64,000 nucleotides of DNA from an uncultured Burkholderiales bacterium. Lineage in GTDB: Bacteria; Pseudomonadota; Gammaproteobacteria; Burkholderiales; Burkholderiaceae_C. Under the pieces are notes generated by a model. It searched no databases. It saw nothing but the letters and a program-made list of their open reading frames with translations, and was not told where the DNA came from. Location of the stretch: the NCBI GenBank assembly GCA_903886485.1, contig CAISMH010000019.1, forward strand, positions 348,911 to 412,910, given 5' to 3'. Positions 28,582 to 37,256 of this stretch are shown here, one piece after another. The translations under genes and the position numbers were made by a program. Position 1 is the first letter of the stretch. Each line of letters starts with the position of its first letter.

Positions 28582-29207
28582 CCCCTGCGTGACGCACGCC
28601 ACGTGCGCCACAGCTGCACATGCAAGGCCACCCACACAAAGGGGTCGAGCAAAGCGTCCCACACATTGCCTGTGGGCAAACGCAACAACACATACACGGC
28701 CAGCACCGCCACGGCACTCAGCACCCAACGCGGGGACACTTGCTGCCACAGCAACACAGCCGCGGTGACCAGCACCACCAGCCCTACACCCACGGCTTCA
28801 AAACCCAGCGCATACAGCTGGAAGTTCAAGAACGCAGGCCAGTCGTTCAAGGTGTCCACCACCAAGGCCCAGCCCAGCAACACGCCCAGCAGCGCCACCG
28901 GCGTGGGGGTGGTGGTCTGCGGCGAACGCGGCTGAATCACATCTGCCCAACACCCAAGGGCCCAAGCCACGCACACCAAGCTCGGAGTTTGTAGCGCCAG
29001 CGCCAAGTAGCCCGACAACGCATCGGTCTGAGGCAGCGGCAGCAACAGCAGCGCAGCCACCACAGCGGCAGGCCACACCGTGGGCTTGTCGCCATAGGTC
29101 AGGCGCAGCACCACGGCCGACATCACGCAAGCCCAAGACAGCTTCACCCACACTGGCAGAAACACCGCTTGTGGTAACACGGCATGAGTCATGTTCGTCC
29201 AGCTCAT
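28578..29207 (-). CDS. Multi-pass membrane protein of unknown function
   Basis: A 209-residue hydrophobic protein with about six membrane helices (for example AVVVAALLLLPLP, VALLGVLLGWALVVDTL, VGVGLVVLVTAAVLLWQ, VLSAVAVLAVYVLLRLP). The start at 29207 overlaps the stop of the sialidase-like gene as ATGA and has AAGGAG upstream, so it is translationally coupled to that gene. An upstream in-frame GTG would read into the neighbour and is rejected. It converges with the GtrA::GT-C gene, whose stop it overlaps by 4 bases. The family was not recognised. The context suggests a role in envelope glycan handling, for example transport of products of the coupled hydrolase. Confidence 0.75.
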   Translation of the reverse strand: MSWTNMTHAVLPQAVFLPVWVKLSWACVMSAVVLRLTYGDKPTVWPAAVVAALLLLPLPQTDALSGYLALALQTPSLVCVAWALGCWADVIQPRSPQTTTPTPVALLGVLLGWALVVDTLNDWPAFLNFQLYALGFEAVGVGLVVLVTAAVLLWQQVSPRWVLSAVAVLAVYVLLRLPTGNVWDALLDPFVWVALHVQLWRTWRASRRG

Positions 29208-30421
29208 GGCGCGCTCCTTGTGGGGGCCACCGAGCAACTCGGCCGCATCTGTTTGAACGCAATCGCTTGGCGCTTGTGGGTGTAGCTCAACCACACATCG
29301 GGTGGCGTGGATGGCGCGGCCAAGCCTTGCGGCACTTCAATCAAGGTGGGGTAGGAATACTCATCCGCCTTCACACCGTCGATCAAGGTGCGGGTGGTCC
29401 ACGACAGCGGTTGGTTGGGCGAGGTGCTGAGCAGCAACACCTCACGGCCACGACCGGCGGGGTTGTGCGCCAACATCAAGCCGCCCGACGACAGACGCAA
29501 AGCGGCAATCGAAGCTCCGGGGTTAGAGAGTGTCAAGTTGCCCACATCTTGCCAATGGACGCCTGCATCAAACGTTTCGGCATGCGCCACCATTTCTGTC
29601 GGGCTGTAATCGCGCATGAAGGCCGACCAGTGTGTGGGCGAGTGCGCCACCAGTGTGGGTTGCAACACCTCGTGGCGTTGCGTGATGCGGGTGATGCTTT
29701 GCATCTCCCCCTGCGCATTCAAGCGCACGGCCACGCCGTATTTGATGCCGATTTCAAAATACAAAGGCAGTACCGCGCCACCATCAGCCAATGGCAAAGG
29801 GACGGTGCGAACCAAGGTGCTGGTGTTGAATGCGGGCACCAAGGCCGTCAGAGGCAAGGTGCGCACAACCTTGAACTGCATGGGCGCTTGCTCCGTCAAA
29901 TGCACCACACGAGACGCCGCCCAACCGCCCAAGCCGGTGGCCACCACAAACAAATGCAAGCGCCCCGAGGCATCGGCCCACGCCACGGGGTTGCCAATGC
30001 GACGAATTTGAATGCCCAGATCATGGCCCACGGTGTGGCGGTTCACCACCCACTGCGGCGCATCCCAGGCGTTGCGTGTGCGGTCAAAGGTCGACGATGC
30101 AATTTGCACATCTGCGCCACTCTCGCGACTGCCTGCGAACCAGAAGGCAGCCAAGGCTTTGTCTGTGTGCAGGGGGTGCGCCTGTGGCAAAGCCACCAAG
30201 CTGCTGGCATGGGCCGCAGGCACGCCCTCGGGCATGGGAATCAGGCCTTCGCGCACCACGCGGTAGTCGGTGCAGGCGGAGAGCGAGGGGGCGTCAGCGC
30301 TGTCAGCAGGGACCACGGCCATCACCGGCCCCGCACTGGCGCTGGACTGCCAACGCCAAGCCACATCACACAAGGCCAGCAAGAGCAACAGGGCAAGGCC
30401 GACGCGTGAGGGGTTCTTCAT
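29204..30421 (-). CDS. Sialidase/BNR-like exported protein
   Basis: A 405-residue protein with an N-terminal hydrophobic signal or anchor (VGLALLLLLALCDVAW) and a beta-propeller-like body resembling BNR_2 sialidase/neuraminidase-like domains. Propeller blocks include SRESGADVQIASSTFD, EVLQPTLVAHSPTHW and GLMLAHNPAGRGREVLLLS, each followed by a short W-containing strand. True sialidases keep an Arg triad and Asp boxes; only weak Asp-box-like sequences are seen, so the substrate may be another glycan or the protein may only bind. It is coupled to the downstream membrane-protein gene by a 4-base overlap and is divergent from the NDUFA9-like gene. Confidence 0.72.
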   Translation of the reverse strand: MKNPSRVGLALLLLLALCDVAWRWQSSASAGPVMAVVPADSADAPSLSACTDYRVVREGLIPMPEGVPAAHASSLVALPQAHPLHTDKALAAFWFAGSRESGADVQIASSTFDRTRNAWDAPQWVVNRHTVGHDLGIQIRRIGNPVAWADASGRLHLFVVATGLGGWAASRVVHLTEQAPMQFKVVRTLPLTALVPAFNTSTLVRTVPLPLADGGAVLPLYFEIGIKYGVAVRLNAQGEMQSITRITQRHEVLQPTLVAHSPTHWSAFMRDYSPTEMVAHAETFDAGVHWQDVGNLTLSNPGASIAALRLSSGGLMLAHNPAGRGREVLLLSTSPNQPLSWTTRTLIDGVKADEYSYPTLIEVPQGLAAPSTPPDVWLSYTHKRQAIAFKQMRPSCSVAPTRSAP

Positions 30422-30456
30422 GCAAAAATTCTAACCAGTCACACTACAGTCCCATC

Positions 30457-31371
30457 ATGCAATCCAACACAGTCAAAAAAATTCTCATCCTCGGCGGCAG
30501 CGGCTTTGTTGGCCGCCATGTGTGTTCGCGCCTGAGTTTGCAACATCACCAAATCACCGTCCCCACGCGACGCCTGCCTGCACGTCATCTACAAATGATG
30601 CCCGGCGTGTCTGTGGTGCAAGCCGATGTGCATGACCCCCAACAACTCCAAGCTTTGGTGCACGGCCATGATGTGGTCATCAACTTGGTGGCCATCCTGC
30701 ATGGCACAGAAGAAGCGTTCAACCACGCCCACGTCACCCTGCCCGCCAATTTAGCGCGCGCGTGTCATGCTGAAAACGTCACGCGCTTGATTCACATCAG
30801 CGCCCTCGGTGCGGATGTGCATGGCCCGTCCATGTACCAACGCAGCAAAGCACGCGGAGAGTTGGCCCTGCAGTCTGCCGCTGAAAAAGCCCCCTTGGGC
30901 TTGACCCTGCTGCGCCCTAGCGTGATCTTTGGCAAGGACGACCAGTTCATCAACCTGTTTGCCAAACTGCAAAAAGTGTTTCCCATCATGCCGCTCGCGG
31001 GTGCCCAGACACGCTTTCAACCCGTGTGGGTCCACGATGTGGCGCAAGCCATCGTGCATTGCGTCAACACCGCCAGCACCGAAGGCCACACCTTTGAGCT
31101 GTGTGGCCCCGATGTGATGACCCTTGCCGAGTTGGTACAACTCGCAGGCCGTTGGGTGGGCAAGCAACGCCCCGTCTTACCGCTGCCCTATGCCATCGGC
31201 TGGCTGCAAGCGCTGCTCATGGAATGGGCACCCGGCCCCACCTTGATGAGCCGCGACAACTTGGACTCCATGAAAGTCAACAACATCGCCAGCGGCCAAC
31301 TGCAAGGCTTGCGAGCCTTGGGGGTTGCGGAGCCCAAGTCCATCCATCGGTTGTTTGTCGCGCCAAGATGA
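30457..31371 (+). CDS. NDUFA9-like NAD(P)-binding protein (extended SDR)
   Basis: A 304-residue atypical short-chain dehydrogenase of the complex I NDUFA9 subunit family. The nucleotide-binding motif ILILGGSGFVGRHVCSRL is at about residues 9-26. The typical middle block LIHISALGADVHGPSMYQRSK and the FQPVWVHDVAQAI segment follow. Bacterial members are often annotated as NAD-dependent epimerase or quinone-related proteins, and the catalytic YxxxK is replaced by a YxxSK-type motif, as is normal for the group. The ATG at 30457 begins 35 bases from the divergent sialidase-like gene. Its stop overlaps the cca start as ATGA. Confidence 0.85.
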   Translation: MQSNTVKKILILGGSGFVGRHVCSRLSLQHHQITVPTRRLPARHLQMMPGVSVVQADVHDPQQLQALVHGHDVVINLVAILHGTEEAFNHAHVTLPANLARACHAENVTRLIHISALGADVHGPSMYQRSKARGELALQSAAEKAPLGLTLLRPSVIFGKDDQFINLFAKLQKVFPIMPLAGAQTRFQPVWVHDVAQAIVHCVNTASTEGHTFELCGPDVMTLAELVQLAGRWVGKQRPVLPLPYAIGWLQALLMEWAPGPTLMSRDNLDSMKVNNIASGQLQGLRALGVAEPKSIHRLFVAPR

Positions 31372-32609
31372 AAACCTACCTCGTCGGCGGCGCGGTGCGT
31401 GATGCCCTGATGGGCGTCACGGGGTCGGACCGCGACTGGGTGGTGGTGGGCGGCACGCCCGAAGCACTGGTGGCGCAAGGCTATCAGCCTGTGGGCCGAG
31501 ACTTTCCCGTGTTTTTGCATCCAGACACGCACGAGGAATATGCACTGGCCCGCACCGAACGCAAAACCGCACGCGGCTACCACGGCTTTGCCATTCATGC
31601 GGCGCCTGATGTCACCTTAGAAGAAGACCTCGCACGGCGTGACCTCACGATCAACGCCATCGCGCAAGACGAACACGGCCACCGCACCGACCCTTTTGGT
31701 GGCGAGCGTGACCTTGCGGCCAAAGTGCTGCGTCATGTGACCGACGCCTTTCGCGAAGACCCTGTGCGCATCTTGCGCGTGGCCCGCTTCGCCGCACGCT
31801 TTGCCGACTTCACGGTGGCCCCCGAAACCATGGCCTTGATGCGTGAGATGGTGGTCGAAGGTGAAGTGGATGCGCTGGTGAGCGAGCGCGTGTGGCAAGA
31901 GCTGTCGCGTGGCCTCATGGGCGCACAACCCTCGCGCATGTTGCAAGTGCTGCGCGAATGCGGTGCTTTGCAACGCTTACTGCCCGAGGTGGACCAGCTC
32001 TACGGCGTGCCGCAACGCGCCGAGTACCACCCCGAAATCGACACGGGCATCCACCTCGAAATGGTGCTGGAGCAAAGCGCACGTTTACACATGCCGCTGG
32101 AAGTGCGCTTCGCCTGCCTGTGCCACGACCTCGGCAAAGGCACCACCCCTGCCGATGTGCTGCCGCGCCACATCGGCCATGAGCAGCGCAGCGAAAAACT
32201 CACCCGCGCACTGTGCGAGCGTTGGCGCGTGCCGGTGGCGTGCAAAGAGTTGGCCGAGTTGGTGGCGCGTGAACACGGCAACATCCACCAAAGCGGTGGC
32301 TTTGGCGCAGAAGCGGTGCTGCGCTTGCTGGTGCGCTGCGATGCCCTGCGTCGTCCCGAGCGCTTCTTGTTGGCCTTGCAAGCGTGTGCGTGCGATGCAC
32401 GTGGACGGCTGGGCCAAGAGGACGCGGTTTATACGCAAGGGCCTCGGTTAGCGGCGTTGTTAGAAGCGGCGCAGTCGGTGGACAGTGCCGCTGTCAGTGC
32501 GCAGGCGTTGCAAGACGGGCTCAAGGGTCCAGCCATAGGTGCGCGGTTGGATGCGGCACGGTTGGCGGCGATGTCGCACGTCAATCGTTCACAAATTAGA
32601 GAATCTTAG
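31368..32609 (+). CDS. cca: CCA-adding tRNA nucleotidyltransferase
   Basis: Adds or repairs the 3' CCA end of tRNAs. The N-terminal nucleotidyltransferase core has GGAVRDALMG at residues 7-16 and the catalytic DRD pair at 21-23. ARRDLTINAIA marks the next conserved block, and ILRVARFAARF the neck region. A C-terminal HD domain is visible with HD at about 253-254 (CHDLGKG), as in the bifunctional E. coli type. The length of 413 residues agrees. Its start overlaps the NDUFA9-like gene stop, and its 3' end overlaps the convergent DUF2905 gene by 14 bases. Confidence 0.94.
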   Translation: MKTYLVGGAVRDALMGVTGSDRDWVVVGGTPEALVAQGYQPVGRDFPVFLHPDTHEEYALARTERKTARGYHGFAIHAAPDVTLEEDLARRDLTINAIAQDEHGHRTDPFGGERDLAAKVLRHVTDAFREDPVRILRVARFAARFADFTVAPETMALMREMVVEGEVDALVSERVWQELSRGLMGAQPSRMLQVLRECGALQRLLPEVDQLYGVPQRAEYHPEIDTGIHLEMVLEQSARLHMPLEVRFACLCHDLGKGTTPADVLPRHIGHEQRSEKLTRALCERWRVPVACKELAELVAREHGNIHQSGGFGAEAVLRLLVRCDALRRPERFLLALQACACDARGRLGQEDAVYTQGPRLAALLEAAQSVDSAAVSAQALQDGLKGPAIGARLDAARLAAMSHVNRSQIRES

Positions 32610-32790
32610 AAACCGCCGCACACACCAAGCTGAGGATGATCGTAGAAGCAAGCGGAATGAATATCTCCCGCCCAAAGATCTTGAAGCGAATATCCCCAGG
32701 CAATCGCCCAAACCCCAACTTCTGAAGCCAGGGCGTCACCGCGTTGATCAGCAACAACGCCAAGAAAACAACAATCAGCCAACGTGTCAT
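32596..32790 (-). CDS. DUF2905 small membrane protein
   Basis: A 64-residue protein of the DUF2905 family, recognised by the conserved central PGDIRFKIFGREIFIPLAST block between two hydrophobic helices (WLIVVFLALLLINAV and IILSLVCAAVSKIL). The function is unknown. The gene lies 9 bases downstream of the methyltransferase gene on the same strand, and its 3' end overlaps cca on the opposite strand. Confidence 0.88.
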   Translation of the reverse strand: MTRWLIVVFLALLLINAVTPWLQKLGFGRLPGDIRFKIFGREIFIPLASTIILSLVCAAVSKIL

Positions 32791-32799
32791 GGGCAGGGC

Positions 32800-33924
32800 C
32801 TACAACGTGTGGGTGCGGTCACCCTGTGCAAAGCCCATGGGCTCCCACTCGGTGGTGCCCAAGGCAACGACTTTGAACAACTCGCCCATTTCGTGTTCGG
32901 TGATGAGCTTTTGCGCCATGCTTTTTTCATCGAGTGGCGCCTCCACCAAGGGCGGCAACAAGCCGCAGTTGATGAGAAAGTGCGCTTGGCTGGTGTAGCC
33001 CAACACGTTGAGGCCTGCGTCTTGCGCCGCCAAGGCCACGCCCGTGAAGTTGACATGGGCCGTGATGTCTTTGCGGCCCACATCGACCAGCGGGTCTGAG
33101 TCGGCCTTGTGCAACTGATGGCACATGAGTGTGCCCATGCTGCGCTGGGGGTGGAAGTATTCGTGCTCTGGAAAGCCGTAATCAATCAAGAACGCGGCGC
33201 CGCCTTTGCCCGTGGCGGCCTCGCCTGCTTTGAAGCGGTCGGCCAAGGTCGCCACAAAGGCCTCGGCTTGGGTGTGCATTTCTGTGAGGTAATCGTGCTC
33301 GCCTGCAATCGCCACGGGTGGGCGCAGGTCGGTCACACGGTCGTCCCATTGCAAAGTGTCCGCGTGCCATACCACCCCCCGCTCGTGCCACACACCGCCT
33401 TTGCGCACCAACAGTTGCACGGGCATGGCGTCGAGCACCTCGTTGCCCACCACCACGCCGCTGAGTTGTTCGGGCAAGGCGTCTACCCACTGCACTTTGT
33501 GCGCATGGGCTTTGAGCGTGTCTTGCTGGCGCTCGCGCAAGCTGCCGGACAAATCGACGATGGTGTAGCGCTTGACGTTATCGCCCAAGCTGTCGAGCAA
33601 CTGCAAGGCCAAAGCGCCCGACCCCGCACCAAACTCCCACACCTCGTCGGCGCCTGTGACGTGCAGGGCTTGGGCTACTTGGTGGGCCAAGGTGCGACCA
33701 AAGTGTGTGGACATTTCGGGGGCGGTGGCAAAGTCGCTGCCACTCTCGGGCGAGAGGCCAAACTTGCGCAAGCTGTTGGCGTAATAGCCCATGCCGGGGG
33801 CGTAGAGGGCCAGTGCCATGAAGCGGTCAAAGCCCAGCCAGCCGCCTGCGTTGGCGATGCTGCGCTGAATCAGGGTATACAAAGCCTGTTGGCCCGGGTC
33901 GTTGGATAATTGGGGGATCGTCAT
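32800..33924 (-). CDS. MidA/NDUFAF7-type SAM-dependent methyltransferase
   Basis: A 374-residue class I methyltransferase of the DUF185/MidA family. In mitochondria the family member NDUFAF7 methylates an arginine of a complex I subunit. The N-terminal family block FMALALYAPGMGYYANS, the SDFATAPEMSTHFGRTLAHQ segment and the SAM-binding VWEFGAGSGALALQLLDSLG motif are all present. Bacterial targets are not established. The gene is followed by the DUF2905 gene and is divergent from the FolM-like gene. A nearby NDUFA9-like gene is noted, but no complex I genes are in the window, so a functional link is speculative. Confidence 0.88.
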   Translation of the reverse strand: MTIPQLSNDPGQQALYTLIQRSIANAGGWLGFDRFMALALYAPGMGYYANSLRKFGLSPESGSDFATAPEMSTHFGRTLAHQVAQALHVTGADEVWEFGAGSGALALQLLDSLGDNVKRYTIVDLSGSLRERQQDTLKAHAHKVQWVDALPEQLSGVVVGNEVLDAMPVQLLVRKGGVWHERGVVWHADTLQWDDRVTDLRPPVAIAGEHDYLTEMHTQAEAFVATLADRFKAGEAATGKGGAAFLIDYGFPEHEYFHPQRSMGTLMCHQLHKADSDPLVDVGRKDITAHVNFTGVALAAQDAGLNVLGYTSQAHFLINCGLLPPLVEAPLDEKSMAQKLITEHEMGELFKVVALGTTEWEPMGFAQGDRTHTL

Positions 33925-33981
33925 TGGGTGCAGATCGTAACTCGACCCACCTCTCCTCTTTCACCACAGGCACCTCACACC

Positions 33982-34815
33982 ATGCGCTCTTGGGCACTCA
34001 TCACAGGCGGCAGCGTTCGCTTAGGCCGAGAAATCGGCCTTGCCTTTGCGCGCGCAGGCTGGAACGTGGCCTGCCACTACAACCATTCCGAGGCCCAAGC
34101 CCAAGCCCTGTGCGCTGAACTGCGCGGCTTGGGGGTCGAGGCCTTGGCGGTGCAAGGTGAGCTGGAAGATGAGGCCAGTTGCCACCGTATTTTTAATACC
34201 ACCGTGGCCATGACAGGCACCGCCCTGCACTGCGTGGTGAACAACGCCTCCTTGTTTGTGCCAGATGGCGGCACCGACTTTGACGAGGCACAGGCTTTGG
34301 CGCAAATCAAAGTCAACCTCATGGCGCCCATGCGCTTTGGCAAGTGGATGGCGGCGCTGCATGCGCCAGCCCCTCACCCTGCGCACGGACACGACGCGCC
34401 CGCAAACGAAGGCACCTTCAGCGGACAGCGCACCAAGCCCAGCTTGATCCATGTGCTCGACCAAAAGGTGTTCAACCTCAACCCCGATTATTTTTCGTAC
34501 ACCTTGTCCAAACTCGCGTTAGAGCGCGCGGTCAGCCTGCAAGCCCAGTCGCTCGCGCCCAGCTTGCGCGTGAACGCAGTCGCGCCCGGCCTGATGTACT
34601 TGAGCGGACCACAAACCCAAGACAACTTCAACCGCGCCGCAAGCGCCAACTTGCTGCGTCACCCCATCCACCCCGCCGACGTGGCCAGCAGCGTGGTGTT
34701 CTTGGCGGGTAACGCCAGCATCACCGGCACCACGGTGCGCGTGGACAACGGTCAACATTTGGTACCACTCGCACGTGATGTGATGTTTGTGGTCGAGGAG
34801 CTTTTCAAATCATGA
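33982..34815 (+). CDS. SDR oxidoreductase, pteridine reductase (FolM-like)
   Basis: A 277-residue short-chain dehydrogenase. The NADP-binding motif ALITGGSVRLGREIGLAF is at the N-terminus. The catalytic tyrosine and lysine lie in the FSYTLSKLALE block, and RVNAVAPGLMYLSG follows. The GGSVRLGR form and fusion-like coupling to folB genes match FolM, which reduces dihydromonapterin or dihydrofolate. The ATG at 33982 is preferred because an upstream in-frame start adds only low-complexity residues. The next folB-like gene overlaps its stop by 4 bases. An insertion of about 15 residues after the central helix (HPAHGHDAPANEGTF) is unusual for SDRs. Confidence 0.84.
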   Translation: MRSWALITGGSVRLGREIGLAFARAGWNVACHYNHSEAQAQALCAELRGLGVEALAVQGELEDEASCHRIFNTTVAMTGTALHCVVNNASLFVPDGGTDFDEAQALAQIKVNLMAPMRFGKWMAALHAPAPHPAHGHDAPANEGTFSGQRTKPSLIHVLDQKVFNLNPDYFSYTLSKLALERAVSLQAQSLAPSLRVNAVAPGLMYLSGPQTQDNFNRAASANLLRHPIHPADVASSVVFLAGNASITGTTVRVDNGQHLVPLARDVMFVVEELFKS

Positions 34816-35201
34816 ACGACCAACTTTTACGCAATTGCCGCCGCTTGTTTTTGCGTGGCCTCACGGTGCAAGCGCACATCGGCATCCACGATTTCGAATT
34901 GCATGCGGCACAACGCATCATCATCGACGTGGACCTGTATGTCTCGTTCGCAGGCACACGCCCCAAAGACGACCGCATCGACGAGGTGGTGGACTATGAC
35001 TTTGTGCGCGCCGTGGTGCATGCACGCGTGGCCAAAGGCCACATCAACCTGCAAGAGACGCTGTGCGACGACATCCTCACGCATTTGCTGGAGCACACCG
35101 GCGTGATGGCCGCCCGCGTGTCCACCCGCAAGCCCGACGTCTACCCTGACTGCGACGCGGTGGGGGTGGAGGTGTTCCGTGCCAAACCCGGAGTGATGTG
35201 A
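34812..35201 (+). CDS. Dihydroneopterin aldolase family protein, first copy
   Basis: A 129-residue FolB-fold protein that would convert 7,8-dihydroneopterin (or the monapterin form) to 6-hydroxymethyl-dihydropterin in folate synthesis. The key residues can be aligned with E. coli FolB: E29 in IGIHDFE, Y62 in VVDYDFV and K107 in STRKPDVY. The gene overlaps the FolM-like gene by 4 bases and ends 1 base before a second folB-like gene. The two copies are quite different from each other, so one may act as FolX (epimerase) or work on a tetrahydromonapterin branch, as the FolM neighbour suggests. Confidence 0.82.
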   Translation: MNDQLLRNCRRLFLRGLTVQAHIGIHDFELHAAQRIIIDVDLYVSFAGTRPKDDRIDEVVDYDFVRAVVHARVAKGHINLQETLCDDILTHLLEHTGVMAARVSTRKPDVYPDCDAVGVEVFRAKPGVM

Positions 35202-35202
35202 G

Positions 35203-35574
35203 ATGGCAAGCAAAGGCACACAAATTCTCAACCTCACAGGCCTGCGCTTTGATGCCAATCTGGGCATCTTGGAACACGAGAAGATTGACCCGCAACCGAT
35301 TCAAGTGGACGCCGAGTTGAACCTTGGCACGCAGCCCTTGTTGCCGCACGACGACGACATTTGCCATGTGCTGGACTACCGCAAGATTCGCCAAATCATC
35401 ATCAGCGAGTGCACGGCAGAGCATGTGAACTTGCTCGAAACCTTGATTGGCAAACTCGCCCACCGTCTCATGCAACTGCCGGGGGTCTTGGGTGTGCGCG
35501 TGAAAATCGCCAAGCTCGAAATTTTTGAAGACTGCGAAGTGGCCATTCGCATGGAAACAGGACAATGGAATTAA
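35203..35574 (+). CDS. Dihydroneopterin aldolase family protein, second copy
   Basis: A 123-residue second FolB-fold protein. The catalytic-type residues are kept: E26 in LGILEHEK, Y59 in HVLDYRK and K104 in KIAKLEIF. It follows the first copy with 1 base between them. Identity to the first copy is low by eye, which argues for old divergence rather than recent duplication. It may be the canonical FolB or a FolX-like dihydroneopterin-triphosphate epimerase; the sequence alone does not decide. ttcA begins 40 bases downstream. Confidence 0.82.
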   Translation: MASKGTQILNLTGLRFDANLGILEHEKIDPQPIQVDAELNLGTQPLLPHDDDICHVLDYRKIRQIIISECTAEHVNLLETLIGKLAHRLMQLPGVLGVRVKIAKLEIFEDCEVAIRMETGQWN

Positions 35575-35614
35575 TTGCGGGACAGACCTTTAGCTCTGTC
35601 CTCAACATCTCAAT

Positions 35615-36514
35615 ATGACTATCGAAAAAGACCCCAAGCAAATCAAAATCGAGCACGAAAACCACAAGCTCGAAAAGCGCCTGTGCCGCCAAGTGGGCCA
35701 AGCCATCGTCGACTACAACATGATCGAAGAAGGCGACAAGATCATGGTGTGCATGTCCGGCGGCAAAGACAGCTATGCCATGCTAGACATCTTGCTGATG
35801 ATGCAACAACGCGCACCCATCAGCTTTGAGTTGATCGCGGTCAACCTCGACCAAAAGCAACCGGGCTTTCCTGCGGACGTGCTGCCCAAGTACTTGGCGC
35901 AAGTGGGCGTGAAGTTCCGCATTGAAACGCAAGACACGTATTCCATCGTGAAAGAAAAAATTGCCGAAGGCAAAACCATGTGCAGCTTGTGCTCGCGCTT
36001 GCGTCGCGGCATTTTGTACCGCGTGGCGGGTGAGTTGGGCTGCAACAAAATCGCCTTAGGCCACCACCGCGATGACATTTTGCAAACCTTCTTCTTGAAC
36101 ATGTTTTACGGCGGCAAACTCAAAGCCATGCCGCCGAAGCTGGTGAGCGACGGTGGCGATCACATGGTGATTCGCCCCCTCGCCTACGTGGCCGAGAAAG
36201 ACCTCGAGCGTTGGGCCAAGGTGCGCCAGTTCCCCATCATCCCGTGCACGCTATGCGGCAGCCAAGACGGCTTGCAACGCCAAGTGGTGGGCGAGATGCT
36301 GCGCGAGTGGGAGAAGAAGCACCCGGGCCGCATTGAGAACATGTTTGCCGCGCTGCAAAACGTGGTGCCTTCGCATTTGATGGACCACACCAAGTTTGAT
36401 TTCAAGTCCTTGGTGACAACGGGTGTGGCGTCAGACGACGGCGACAAGGCGTTTGACCATGATGAGTTTCCGATGGCTAGCTTGCCTGGGATGCAGGTGG
36501 TACAGCTGAGTTAA
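35615..36514 (+). CDS. ttcA: tRNA 2-thiocytidine(32) synthetase TtcA
   Basis: Thiolates C32 of certain tRNAs with ATP, using a [4Fe-4S] cluster. The PP-loop SGGKDS is at residues 48-53. The cluster-binding cysteines are C123 and C126 ([11 protein letters not shown]) with a third at C211 or C214 (CTLCGSQDG). [14 protein letters not shown] is the other family block. At 299 residues the length is typical. It lies at the end of the FolM-folB-folB run and shares its stop region (TTAA) with the convergent DprE2-like gene. Confidence 0.95.
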   Translation: MTIEKDPKQIKIEHENHKLEKRLCRQVGQAIVDYNMIEEGDKIMVCMSGGKDSYAMLDILLMMQQRAPISFELIAVNLDQKQPGFPADVLPKYLAQVGVKFRIETQDTYSIVKEKIAEGKTMCSLCSRLRRGILYRVAGELGCNKIALGHHRDDILQTFFLNMFYGGKLKAMPPKLVSDGGDHMVIRPLAYVAEKDLERWAKVRQFPIIPCTLCGSQDGLQRQVVGEMLREWEKKHPGRIENMFAALQNVVPSHLMDHTKFDFKSLVTTGVASDDGDKAFDHDEFPMASLPGMQVVQLS

Positions 36515-37254
36515 ATATTCAGCTTGTTAAACACAAGCCGTGGCAAGTGCATCACCACCAGCATGATGATTTGCCAAATCCCTGGTGTGTAAACCACAGG
36601 CTTGCCTGCGGCAATGCCTTTGACAATATCTAGCGCCACTTGCTCAACCGATGCCATTTTTTGACCCTTGGCTTTGAGGTCGCTGGTCATGGGCGTGTCG
36701 GTGGGGCCGGGCTTGATCAGCACCACGTTCACATGCGTGTGCGCCAAACGATGCTGCATGCCCTGCGCATAACGGGCCACCAAGCCTTTGGCGGCACCGT
36801 ACACATAGTTGGTCTTGCGACCACGGTCCCCCGCAACCGAGCCAATGATGGCGATGGTGCCGTGGTTGGCGGCCACCATCGGTTGGGCAAAGGCTTCGGC
36901 AAACAAGACGGGCGATACACCGTTGACTTGCAAGGCGGCGTCACAAGCCAACACATCGTCTTGGCAAGTGGTTTGGTCTGACAGCGCGCCATGCGCAATC
37001 AGCACCACATCCACGGGGGCGATGGCGGTGATGTTGTGGACGGTGTGTTGGATGGCTTTGGCATCCACAAAATCGGTCGTCATCACTTGCACCGTGGATT
37101 GCGGGCTGCGCACGCGCAAGTCGTCGGCCACGCGCTGGGTGCGAGCCGCGTCGCGGCCCACCAAGGTGAGGCGCACGGAGGATGCTTGCACCCACAAACG
37201 GGCACAGTGTTCGGCCATGGCCGAGGTAGCGCCAATGATGACGATGTGTTGCAT
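36511..37254 (-). CDS. DprE2-like 2'-keto-pentofuranosyl reductase (SDR)
   Basis: A 247-residue SDR resembling mycobacterial DprE2, which reduces decaprenylphosphoryl-2-keto-ribose to the D-arabinose form. It has [16 protein letters not shown] at the N-terminus, catalytic S139, Y152 and K156 (NYVYGAAKG), and a C-terminus ([19 protein letters not shown]) that closely follows the DprE2 ending of a membrane-associated helix and PR-x-[IV]F-x-KL. It starts 2 bases after the DprE1-like gene, its known partner. Polyprenyl chain length and sugar identity are inferred from homology. It is the last gene of the same-strand block. Confidence 0.85.
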   Translation of the reverse strand: MQHIVIIGATSAMAEHCARLWVQASSVRLTLVGRDAARTQRVADDLRVRSPQSTVQVMTTDFVDAKAIQHTVHNITAIAPVDVVLIAHGALSDQTTCQDDVLACDAALQVNGVSPVLFAEAFAQPMVAANHGTIAIIGSVAGDRGRKTNYVYGAAKGLVARYAQGMQHRLAHTHVNVVLIKPGPTDTPMTSDLKAKGQKMASVEQVALDIVKGIAAGKPVVYTPGIWQIIMLVVMHLPRLVFNKLNI

Positions 37255-37256
37255 GC

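Noticed and set aside
29171..30409. 412-codon open frame antisense to the sialidase-like gene
   Set aside because: It is a GC-driven shadow rich in Arg, His and Gly with no recognisable motif.
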